Shown piece after piece: positions 57,503 to 64,000 of a stretch of 64,000 nt of DNA. The notes under the pieces were generated by a model. The model saw only the letters and a list, made by a program, of their open reading frames with translations. It made no database searches and was not told the DNA's origin. Origin of the DNA: JAVBRA01 sp031548435 (GTDB lineage Bacteria > Bacteroidota > Bacteroidia > Bacteroidales > Rikenellaceae); NCBI GenBank assembly GCA_031548435.1, contig JAVBRA010000003.1, forward strand, positions 1 through 64,000, in the 5' to 3' direction. Made by a program: the position numbers and the translations under genes. The first letter of the stretch is position 1. Each line of letters starts with the position of its first letter.

Positions 57503-59104
57503 CTATTTCTGTCCGCCGGGGGTATACGGGAAATTATACGGCATCCACACCGGGTATTTATCCACAGCGCCTTTTACCGAGTCGGAGACCGGAATGCCCC
57601 AGGTCAGGAAAAACGGCATCAGGTTGTGGCCCGTGGCGTCGGAAAAGTAGGTGACCAGATCGTCGATCTTCTTCTGGTTGGCGGCAGCCTGCCGGGCTTC
57701 CCATTGGGCGCGGAGGGCTTCACGCTCTTCTTCCGAGAGATCGCGGCCCCGCTCTCCCCGCTGGCGCCCTTCCTGTTGAGCGGGCACTTCGTTGAAGCGG
57801 CGGAAGGCATCCTTGAACGGCTGCCACCCGAAATCGGTCTGGATCTGGCGGAAGGTCACCAGGCCCAGGAACGGGCTGGCCTGCCACTCTTCGAATTTGG
57901 CCCCGTTGGCGAAATATTCGTCCATCATTTTGCGGGTTTCGACCATCGAGATGCCGCTGTGCGCGCCGTCGCGCCCCTTAAGCACCTGGTCGAAAATATA
58001 AAGCGAGAAGAAATTGACGCTCACCTCCGTCGTGCCGTTGAACACCCAGTCTTGCACATTCTGCATGTTGTGCCCGATCTCGTGGAAGAAGCCCCAGTTG
58101 GCGCCTCCGTTGCTCGGGCGCATCAGTTTGTCGGGGTCGGAGATGGAACTCTCGGTTTCCAGCCCCACCTCGGGGCAGTGGTGCGCCATGATGGGGTAAC
58201 CGCTGTGCATGAAGCCGCCGCCGATGTGCACGTCCGATACGATGCGCTGCTTGCGGAAGAACGGCGTGGGAATTTGCGCCAGATCGTAGCATGCGCCCAC
58301 GATCAGATCCCAGGCATGGGCTTTCTCGGTCGGGTCGGCGATCTGCCTGAGCGAGTTGGTCGAGATGGTCAGAATGATGTTGTCCGACTCCAGCTCACCC
58401 CATGGCGCGCCGGTGTCCTTCACCATCTCGGCCCACTGGGCGTCGGTGGTTTGTCCCAGCACATAGTGGGGGGCCATTACGGCGCCTTCGATCTTGAAGT
58501 CGCCCGTGAAAGCGGGAGCCTTGGGATCGCAGGTCAGGTACACCAGCCCGCCGAAAGGATTCGCGATCGTAGTCTTTTTTTCTTTCAATTCGCGCGAGTT
58601 AACGATCAGCGGCATGCGCCTCCAATCCTCTTCGGCGGCCACCCAGTAGTTGAGGTTGTCGCTGTGGCAGCCGATCTGCACCGAGGCCTTGCCCTGCAAC
58701 TCTTTCGGGATGGTGACGGTGACGGTCTCGCCCGGAGCGGCGTACAGTCCGGTGGAGTACATGGTCGGATTGCCCGCACCGGAATAATGCAGTTTCGCAA
58801 CGATGTTGGTCAGGTTGGCGGGAATGGGCGCGTGCGAAACCGTGACGGTTTTCGTGATTCTGGGAGCCGTTGTCGGAACGCTGCCGGGGAAACAGGCCGC
58901 CGACGGATGGGCTTTCACCTGCTTGGCCGGGAGGTCGAGCACCTTCACGCAATAGTCGAAAATTTGCTTGCGCTCTTCGGTTTTTGCCTTCGAGAAGCGC
59001 TTGGTGGCCGAAATGATCACCGTGTCGGCCAGCGTTACCTGCGCGGTTGCCGCGATGGCCATCGCCATAAAAAGGACAGTGGCGCTGAGTCTTTTCATCA
59101 TCAT
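57503..59104 (-). CDS. M60-like (enhancin-type) metallopeptidase
   Basis: A 533-residue secreted zinc peptidase. Signal peptide about residues 1-21 (cleavage near ATAQ). The gluzincin site is His341-Glu342-His345 (HEIGH) with the third ligand Glu360 in NGTTEVSVNF, the spacing of the M60/enhancin family, many of which cut mucin-type glycoproteins. A flexible Arg/Glu/Gln-rich insert (EGRQRGERGRDLSEEEREAL) lies near residue 450. No carbohydrate-binding module was seen. A lipoprotein cysteine is not obvious, so it may be periplasmic or released. Three consecutive Met codons start the frame. Confidence 0.9.
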   Translation of the reverse strand: MMMKRLSATVLFMAMAIAATAQVTLADTVIISATKRFSKAKTEERKQIFDYCVKVLDLPAKQVKAHPSAACFPGSVPTTAPRITKTVTVSHAPIPANLTNIVAKLHYSGAGNPTMYSTGLYAAPGETVTVTIPKELQGKASVQIGCHSDNLNYWVAAEEDWRRMPLIVNSRELKEKKTTIANPFGGLVYLTCDPKAPAFTGDFKIEGAVMAPHYVLGQTTDAQWAEMVKDTGAPWGELESDNIILTISTNSLRQIADPTEKAHAWDLIVGACYDLAQIPTPFFRKQRIVSDVHIGGGFMHSGYPIMAHHCPEVGLETESSISDPDKLMRPSNGGANWGFFHEIGHNMQNVQDWVFNGTTEVSVNFFSLYIFDQVLKGRDGAHSGISMVETRKMMDEYFANGAKFEEWQASPFLGLVTFRQIQTDFGWQPFKDAFRRFNEVPAQQEGRQRGERGRDLSEEEREALRAQWEARQAAANQKKIDDLVTYFSDATGHNLMPFFLTWGIPVSDSVKGAVDKYPVWMPYNFPYTPGGQK

Positions 59105-59119
59105 ATTTTGGTTTTGGGG

Positions 59120-60292
59120 TTAAAGTTTGTCGTACGCTTCTTTCAGTTGCCGCATGGCCTGTTCGATCGTAGCCCGGGGCGAGGCGATGTTCACCCGCAC
59201 GAACCCTTCGCCTTCGGGGCCGAACATTGTGCCGGAGTTGACCGCCAGCCGGGCCCGGTTGATGAAAAAGTCCTCCAGTTGCGGCTGCGCCAGCCCCAGT
59301 TGGCGGCAGTCGAACCACATGAGGTAGGTGGCCTCGGGCTTGACGGTCTTGATCCGGGGCATGTTGGTTTGCACGAAATCGACAACGTAGTTCATGGTGT
59401 CGCTCAGGTACCCGTTCAGGTCGTCGACCCATTGGGGCCCGTGGGTGTAGGCCGCCTCCAGCGCGACGGCGCCGAAGATGTTGCCCTGGTCGACATGGTA
59501 TTTCTCAGCCTCCTTTTGGTAGCGTTCCCGCAGCTTTCCGTCGGGTATGATGCACGCCGAGGTCGAAAGTCCGGCCGTGTTGAACGTCTTCGAAGCCGCC
59601 AGCGAGGTGAGCGTGATGCCGGCGATCTCGTCCGACAGGGAAGCCAGATGGAGGTGCCGGCACGGCTCCTGAACCAGATCGTGATGGATCTCGTCAGAGA
59701 GGATGAGGGCGCCGTGCTTGAGGCAGAGCCTGCCGATGCCCATGAGTTCGTCCCGGGTGAATGCACGGCCCACCGGGTTGTGCGGATTGCAGAGGATGAG
59801 CATTTTAGCCCCCTGCAACTTTTTGTCGAGATCGTCGAAGTCGATGGTGTAGTACCCGTCGTTGTTGACCAGCGGCGAGCAAACCAGCTCCCGTTCGTTC
59901 AGTTTCACCACCCGGGCAAACGGAGGGTAGACCGGAGGCTGGATCACAATCTTATCGCCCTTGTCGCTGAATGCGTTGATGGCGAACGAGATCGATGAAA
60001 CGACACCGGGACAGAAGCAGACCCACCGGGGGTCGACGGCCCATCCGTGGCGGGCGCCGATCCAACCGCAAAGGGCGTTATAAAAGCCGTCGGGGCGATA
60101 GCTGTAGCTGACCGAGGGATGCAGGGCGCGGGCGCGGATCGCCTCCATGATGAAGGGAGGCGTCTCGAATTCCATGTCGGCCACCCACAGGGGAATGAGG
60201 TCGTCGCGGCCGAAAAGCTCTTTCATCCGCCCGTGTTTCTCGCAGTGCGAGCCGGTGCGGTCGAAGCAGTTGTCAAAGCAGTGTCGGGGCAT
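59120..60292 (-). CDS. patB: PatB/MalY-type PLP aminotransferase (C-S lyase)
   Basis: A 390-residue cytoplasmic PLP enzyme of fold type I. PatB/MalY members cleave cystathionine and other cysteine conjugates (beta-C-S lyase). It shows PLWVADMEFETPPFIMEAI, the PCNPHNPVGRAF-type motif (here LCNPHNPVGRAF), DEIHHDL and the PLP lysine Lys235 in SLAASKTFNTAG. The start at 60292 was preferred because it gives the family N-terminus; the longer frame reaches back across the promoter. It lies 15 bases upstream of the M60 gene and may be co-transcribed with it. Confidence 0.92.
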   Translation of the reverse strand: MPRHCFDNCFDRTGSHCEKHGRMKELFGRDDLIPLWVADMEFETPPFIMEAIRARALHPSVSYSYRPDGFYNALCGWIGARHGWAVDPRWVCFCPGVVSSISFAINAFSDKGDKIVIQPPVYPPFARVVKLNERELVCSPLVNNDGYYTIDFDDLDKKLQGAKMLILCNPHNPVGRAFTRDELMGIGRLCLKHGALILSDEIHHDLVQEPCRHLHLASLSDEIAGITLTSLAASKTFNTAGLSTSACIIPDGKLRERYQKEAEKYHVDQGNIFGAVALEAAYTHGPQWVDDLNGYLSDTMNYVVDFVQTNMPRIKTVKPEATYLMWFDCRQLGLAQPQLEDFFINRARLAVNSGTMFGPEGEGFVRVNIASPRATIEQAMRQLKEAYDKL

Positions 60293-60314
60293 TGATATTT
60301 CTTTAAAAAGTCCA

Positions 60315-60322
60315 CAAATATA
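60315..60322 (-). promoter_or_regulatory. Predicted -7 element for patB
   Basis: CAAATATA reads TATATTTG on the minus strand, an exact match 22 bases before the chosen start. Confidence 0.5.
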
Positions 60323-60510
60323 AGAAACTGATTTGAATTTCCTAACGAAATTCTTCCATCGCATGTCGCCGGACGATTTTCGCGGCAAATTTTGGAGACG
60401 ACGGATTTTCCCTGCCGAGAAAATTTGTTGTGAAAAGCGGCGGCGGCGGGCACGAGAGCATGAATCCGGGAAATTTAAAGCAGTTTCTACCCTTTTTCTA
60501 AAATTAACCG

Positions 60511-60518
60511 TAACTTTG
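60511..60518 (+). promoter_or_regulatory. Predicted -7 element for the pseudouridine synthase
   Basis: TAACTTTG, an exact match, 19 bases before the start codon. Confidence 0.6.
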
Positions 60519-60537
60519 CGACCTATTTCAACGATCT

Positions 60538-61791
60538 ATGACAAAAGAATTTAAAGACAAGAAGGCGTTCCACTCCGGCCACGGGCACGGAAACGGCGAG
60601 CGCCGCACCTTCCCCCGTCGGGACGACTCGGGAAGAGGAGAGCGTTCGTCCGACAACTTTCACAAAGACAAGCGCGAACGTCCGGACAACTTCAACCGCG
60701 ATAACCGCGAACGCACCGGCTCCCCCGAAAGGGAAAGGCGCGAGCGTCCGGATAATTTCAACCGCGACGACAAACCGTACGCCCCGAAAAGGAGTTTCTC
60801 CGGAGGGAAACCGGGCGAGCGCCGGTCGTCGTACAACCCCAATTTCAACAAAGACCGCAAGCAGGACGGCAAACCGCCCCGCCCGTACGGGAACAAGGGT
60901 GGCTCGTTCAAACCCGGCGGACACAAGCCACACAACAACGACGAAGAGTTCCGCTCGGCTCCGCGCGAGGACGGCAGCGTGACCTACCGCCCCAAAACCT
61001 ATCTGGGGCGCAAGCGCAAGCCCGACGGGCAACCCAAACGAAAAGTATACCCCTCCTTCAAGCCCGAAGCCATGACCGAGGCCATGCGGCTGAACCGTTA
61101 CATCTCGATCTCGGGCATCTGTTCGCGCCGCGAGGCCGACACCTACATCCAGGCCGGCCTAGTGACCGTCAACGGGCAGGTGGTGACCGAACTGGGCGTA
61201 AAGGTCAACCCCACCGACGAAGTGCGCTTCAACGGCGAGGTGATCCAGGGCGAGCGCAAGATCTACATCCTGATGAACAAGCCCAAGGGGTTTGTGACCA
61301 CGGTCGAAGACCCGAACGTGGACAAGAAAGTGATGGATATTATCAAGGGGGCCTGCCGCGAGCGGGTCTATCCCGTGGGACGGCTGGACAAGAACACGGT
61401 GGGGGTGCTGCTGATCACCAACGACGGCGACCTGACCAAAAAACTGACCCATCCCTCGTACGAGAAAAAGAAAATCTACCAGGTGACGCTCGACAAAAAC
61501 CTGACGCTGGAAGACATGGAACAAATTGCCGGCGGCATCGAGCTCGAAGACGGCGCGATCCATGCCGACCAGATCAGCTATGTGGGCGACAACAAGAAAG
61601 AGATCGGCATCGAGATCCACTCGGGCCGCAACCGCATTGTGCGCCGTATTTTCGAAGCGCTCGGCTACAAGGTCAACAAGCTCGACCGTGTCTATTTCGC
61701 CGGCCTGACCAAGAAAAAACTCAAGCGGGGCGGATGGCGGTTCCTCACACCGCAGGAGGTGGCCATGCTCAAATCGGGGCTGTACGAATAA
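60538..61791 (+). CDS. RluB/RsuA-family pseudouridine synthase with long basic N-terminus
   Basis: Converts uridine to pseudouridine in rRNA. The 417-residue protein has an S4 domain (about residues 183-230: RLNRYISISGICSRREAD) and the RsuA-type catalytic core, with the catalytic aspartate in YPVGRLDKNTVGVLLITNDG and the late motif HSGRNRIVRRIFEALGY. The first 170 or so residues are an Arg/Asp/Asn/Gly-rich tail with near-repeats (ERPDNFNRDNRER, ERPDNFNRDDKP), probably disordered and RNA-binding. The core alone is of normal length. The target site is unknown. Confidence 0.92.
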   Translation: MTKEFKDKKAFHSGHGHGNGERRTFPRRDDSGRGERSSDNFHKDKRERPDNFNRDNRERTGSPERERRERPDNFNRDDKPYAPKRSFSGGKPGERRSSYNPNFNKDRKQDGKPPRPYGNKGGSFKPGGHKPHNNDEEFRSAPREDGSVTYRPKTYLGRKRKPDGQPKRKVYPSFKPEAMTEAMRLNRYISISGICSRREADTYIQAGLVTVNGQVVTELGVKVNPTDEVRFNGEVIQGERKIYILMNKPKGFVTTVEDPNVDKKVMDIIKGACRERVYPVGRLDKNTVGVLLITNDGDLTKKLTHPSYEKKKIYQVTLDKNLTLEDMEQIAGGIELEDGAIHADQISYVGDNKKEIGIEIHSGRNRIVRRIFEALGYKVNKLDRVYFAGLTKKKLKRGGWRFLTPQEVAMLKSGLYE

Positions 61792-61899
61792 GGTTTGTAA
61801 TCGGATTTGACAGCCCTGGCGCACGAAAGAACGGTTTCTATGGGCCCGGCCGGACGATCAACCTTGGGTTGCATGCCATTCCGCTTTGCACGGGAGAAC

Positions 61900-62065
61900 G
61901 TTTCCGGACGCACCCGCGGGGTGTTTTGAGCAACGACCTTTTTCGTTCATGAGCATTCCCGAGAGACAATGAGGCTCTCATAACAAAAGAGCCTGTGGTT
62001 CCCGCAGCCGTTGGGGTTACTTTCCGGGCAATGGCCAAAAGAAATAACGTGTCGGGATACCGGCG
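61900..62065 (-). repeat. Dispersed intergenic repeat, copy 7 (inverted)
   Basis: Part of the 491-base gap before fba. On the minus strand it reads GCCATTGCCCGGAAAGTAAC, AGGCTCTTTTGTTATGAGAG, CGAAAAAGGTCGTTGCTCAA and ACACCCCGCGGGTGCG, the order of copies 3 and 4. The translation has TTGSFVMRASLSLGNAHERK. Immediately after it lies a palindrome TCCCGGA/TCCGGGA (62077-62095). The rest of the gap holds only the fba promoter. Confidence 0.75.
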
Positions 62066-62157
62066 GCAGGCGGAAATCCCGGACTCGATCCGGGACGACA
62101 CGGCCGGAGGCAGGAATAAAAGTCCATTCGGTTTTAGGGCGGTTTTATAAAAAATAG

Positions 62158-62165
62158 TAACTTTG
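62158..62165 (+). promoter_or_regulatory. Predicted -7 element for fba
   Basis: TAACTTTG, an exact match, about 118 bases before the start; the implied leader is about 110 bases. Confidence 0.55.
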
Positions 62166-62282
62166 CCGTTCCAGCCCCGCGGGCCCGTCTGAAGCAAAAG
62201 CGCCGGCCCGCATTCATCACACCGGAGTGCCCCGGGGCATTCCGGACAACAAGAGTTCAATCTAACCTAAAAAACGAAAAAT

Positions 62283-63275
62283 ATGGTTTCCTACAAAGAA
62301 CTGGGCCTTGTCAACTCGAAGGAGTTGTTCAAAAAGGCATTCGAAGGCAAATACGCCATTCCGGCGTTCAACTTCAACAACATGGAGCAGTTGCAGGCCA
62401 TCGTCTCGGCTTGCGTCGAGACCGGTTCGCCGGTGATTTTGCAGGTGTCGAGCGGGGCGCGCAAGTATGCCAACCAGACCCTGTTGCGCTACATGGCGCA
62501 GGGCGCCGTCGAATATGCCAAAGAGCTGGGCAAGAACATTCCGATCGTGCTGCACCTGGATCACGGCGACTCGTTCGAGTTGTGCAAGTCGTGCATCGAC
62601 TTCGGGTTCTCGTCGGTGATGATCGACGGATCGCACCTGTCGTATGAGGAAAACGTGGCCCTGACCCGCAAAGTGGTCGAATACGCCCACCAGCACGACG
62701 TGACCGTCGAAGGCGAACTGGGCGTTCTGGCCGGTGTGGAAGACGAGGTTTCGGCCGAACACCACACCTACACCGAACCCGACCAGGTGGAAGATTTCGT
62801 GAAAAAGACCGGCGTGGATTCGCTGGCCATTTCGATCGGCACCTCGCACGGGGCCAACAAATTCAAACCCGACCAGTGCACCCGCAATGCCGAGGGCATT
62901 CTGGTTCCGCCGCCGTTGCGCTTCGACATCCTGGAAGAGATCGAAAAACGCATTCCCGGTTTCCCCATCGTGCTGCACGGCGCATCGTCGGTGCCGCAGG
63001 ACAAGGTGGCCACCATCAATAAATACGGCGGCGCGTTGAAAGACGCCATCGGCATTCCCGAAGAGCAGCTCCGCAAGGCAGCTTCGTCGGCCGTGTGCAA
63101 GATCAACATCGACAGCGACGGACGCCTGGCCATGACCGCGGCCATCCGCGAAGTGTTCGCCACCAAGCCCGCCGAGTTCGACCCGCGCAAGTACTTGGGC
63201 CCGGCACGCGACTCGCTCAAGGAACTGTATATGCACAAAGTGAACGACGTTCTCGGTTCGGCCGGCAAAGCCTAA
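62283..63275 (+). CDS. fba: Fructose-bisphosphate aldolase, class II
   Basis: Zinc-dependent aldolase of glycolysis, splitting fructose-1,6-bisphosphate. The 330-residue protein has IPAFNFNNMEQLQAI, the catalytic Asp93 and zinc ligand His94 in HLDHGD, the metal ligand Glu145 in VEGELG, the later zinc ligand in SIGTSHG, and HGASSVPQD with INIDSDGRL near the end. It is preceded by a long leader and followed by a strong terminator, so it is a single-gene unit. With gpmI it makes two glycolytic genes in the window. Confidence 0.97.
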   Translation: MVSYKELGLVNSKELFKKAFEGKYAIPAFNFNNMEQLQAIVSACVETGSPVILQVSSGARKYANQTLLRYMAQGAVEYAKELGKNIPIVLHLDHGDSFELCKSCIDFGFSSVMIDGSHLSYEENVALTRKVVEYAHQHDVTVEGELGVLAGVEDEVSAEHHTYTEPDQVEDFVKKTGVDSLAISIGTSHGANKFKPDQCTRNAEGILVPPPLRFDILEEIEKRIPGFPIVLHGASSVPQDKVATINKYGGALKDAIGIPEEQLRKAASSAVCKINIDSDGRLAMTAAIREVFATKPAEFDPRKYLGPARDSLKELYMHKVNDVLGSAGKA

Positions 63276-63289
63276 CCGACCTGATACGG

Positions 63290-63324
63290 GAGGCCCGCGG
63301 AAGAACTTCCGCGGGCCTCTTTTT
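63290..63324 (+). terminator. Terminator of fba
   Basis: A 13-bp stem AGGCCCGCGGAAG / CTTCCGCGGGCCT with loop AA (effectively longer), followed by CTTTTTTCC; 15 bases past the stop. Confidence 0.85.
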
Positions 63325-63490
63325 TCCTGCCCGCCGGAATAACCGGACTCTTTCTGTGCAGGGGCCCCATTTCATCCGCGGCATTCGCAGGCGAACTGCA
63401 AACGGGCCCGCGGCCCCGCTTCCGGTTCCGGAAGCAGATAAAGATTCCACAAAGAGGGAGGTATTGCGGAAATGCAAATAATAAAATCCA

Positions 63491-63498
63491 TATCTTTG
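63491..63498 (+). promoter_or_regulatory. Predicted -7 element for the NigD-like gene
   Basis: TATCTTTG, an exact match, 30 bases before the start. Confidence 0.55.
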
Positions 63499-63528
63499 CG
63501 TTTAAATTTTAAATCAACATTCCTGTTT

Positions 63529-64000
63529 ATGAATAAATTATTCCGACTCCCGTTGCTTGCGATCGGCCTGACGGCGGGCCTCTCTTCCTGCGTTAAAGAC
63601 AGCCCCAACGAAAAACAGCTGTGGCAAACCAACACCCGGATGGAAGCGACCGACAACCTCTACAACTATTACCGCACCGACGGCGGCGAGTTGCTGCGGG
63701 GCGTGAAGGCGAGCATGGAAAACGGTTCGTTCCTCAACGTGGGCGAGCGGGTAATCATCCGGTTCTACGAGTCGAAAAAACTGACGGGAGCGACCTACGA
63801 CTACGACGTCGACGTGAAAGAGCTCTACCTGGTCAACACCACCCTGCTCAAAGACGATGGGAGCAAGCCGTTCGAAGAAAGCGACACCGTTGTGGGGATC
63901 TTCAGCGCAGCCACCATAAACCATTACCTCGACCTGGGGGTATCGATCAACCAGGGAAAAAACATCATGCACTCGTTCGAACTGGTGAAGGCCCCGGATT
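63529..64000 (+). CDS. NigD-like lipoprotein, 3' end beyond the window
   Basis: An exported lipoprotein (signal MNKLFRLPLLAIGLTAGLSS then Cys21). The visible 157 codons have the pattern of the Bacteroidota NigD-like family: an OB-like N-terminal domain with VGERVIIRFYESKK, YDYDVDVKELYLVNT and a second part starting TVVGIFSAATINHYLDLGVS. The family is named after a bacteriocin-associated gene of Prevotella, but most members have no known function. The gene runs off the end of the window. Confidence 0.7.
   Translation, partial: MNKLFRLPLLAIGLTAGLSSCVKDSPNEKQLWQTNTRMEATDNLYNYYRTDGGELLRGVKASMENGSFLNVGERVIIRFYESKKLTGATYDYDVDVKELYLVNTTLLKDDGSKPFEESDTVVGIFSAATINHYLDLGVSINQGKNIMHSFELVKAPD

Noticed and set aside
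62166..62282. The fba leader as a riboswitch
   Set aside because: The roughly 110-base leader has no recognisable conserved riboswitch core or terminator/antiterminator pair.

Overview
The window looks like a chromosomal stretch (contig start at base 1) from a GC-rich member of the Bacteroidota, most likely Bacteroidales and possibly Rikenellaceae/Alistipes-like; the family-level placement is inference. The evidence is the repeated promoter element TAnnTTTG (with TTTG near -33), no obvious Shine-Dalgarno sequences, tRNA genes without encoded CCA, and phylum-typical families: DUF5689 + TonB-receptor pair, NVEALA-type peptide with a 6-bladed propeller lipoprotein, a NigD-like lipoprotein, DUF4295 after rpmB-rpmG, LpxI, CdaA and alaS beside M23 peptidases.

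Layout. 1-160 is a homopolymer-rich edge. 161-8750: gpmI, alaS, two overlapping M23 envelope peptidases, cdaA and a DUF3829-like secreted protein. 8949-11039: tRNA-Leu(CAG) followed by a 2-kb AT-richer deletion remnant of an integrative element (att repeats, arm-type repeats, excisionase remnant, exported TPR cargo, integrase N-terminus). 11042-15161: barrel protein, purM and an AT-rich three-gene cluster (NVEALA-like Cys-rich peptide, propeller lipoprotein, thioredoxin-like protein). 15417-30694: helical-repeat protein, tRNA-Gly, putA, birA, Na/Pi transporter, rnr, lpxI, DUF418, ychF, SIMPL. 30827-38842: gltX, cysE, cysK, ferredoxin, smpB, hydrolase, apbE, lipid kinase, rpmB-rpmG-DUF4295. 39011-46128: CDF transporter, sugar operon (nucleotidyltransferase-galM-SSS transporter), GNAT, two glycosyltransferases. 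46253-52333: secG, TPR, lptE, sigma-54 activator, cls, small membrane protein, lspA, HU. 52480-53717: tRNA-Ser(UGA) with a second integrase remnant beside one exported cargo gene. 53906-64000: DUF5689, TonB receptor, M60-like peptidase, PatB aminotransferase, RluB-like pseudouridine synthase, fba and a truncated NigD-like gene.

Most genes are housekeeping or envelope biogenesis (LPS export, lipoprotein maturation, cardiolipin, Sec, peptidoglycan hydrolases) with glycolysis, cysteine and proline metabolism. The unusual content is in three places: the two tRNA-linked fossils, which share one architecture (integrase arm-binding N-terminus directly upstream of an exported cargo gene on the same strand); the NVEALA/propeller/thioredoxin cluster, whose peptide leader carries an apparent one-base frameshift and which has an internal terminator; and a dispersed intergenic repeat with at least seven copies that still shows a shared reading frame. 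All positions come from reading the sequence by eye; family names are from recognition of motifs, not from searches.
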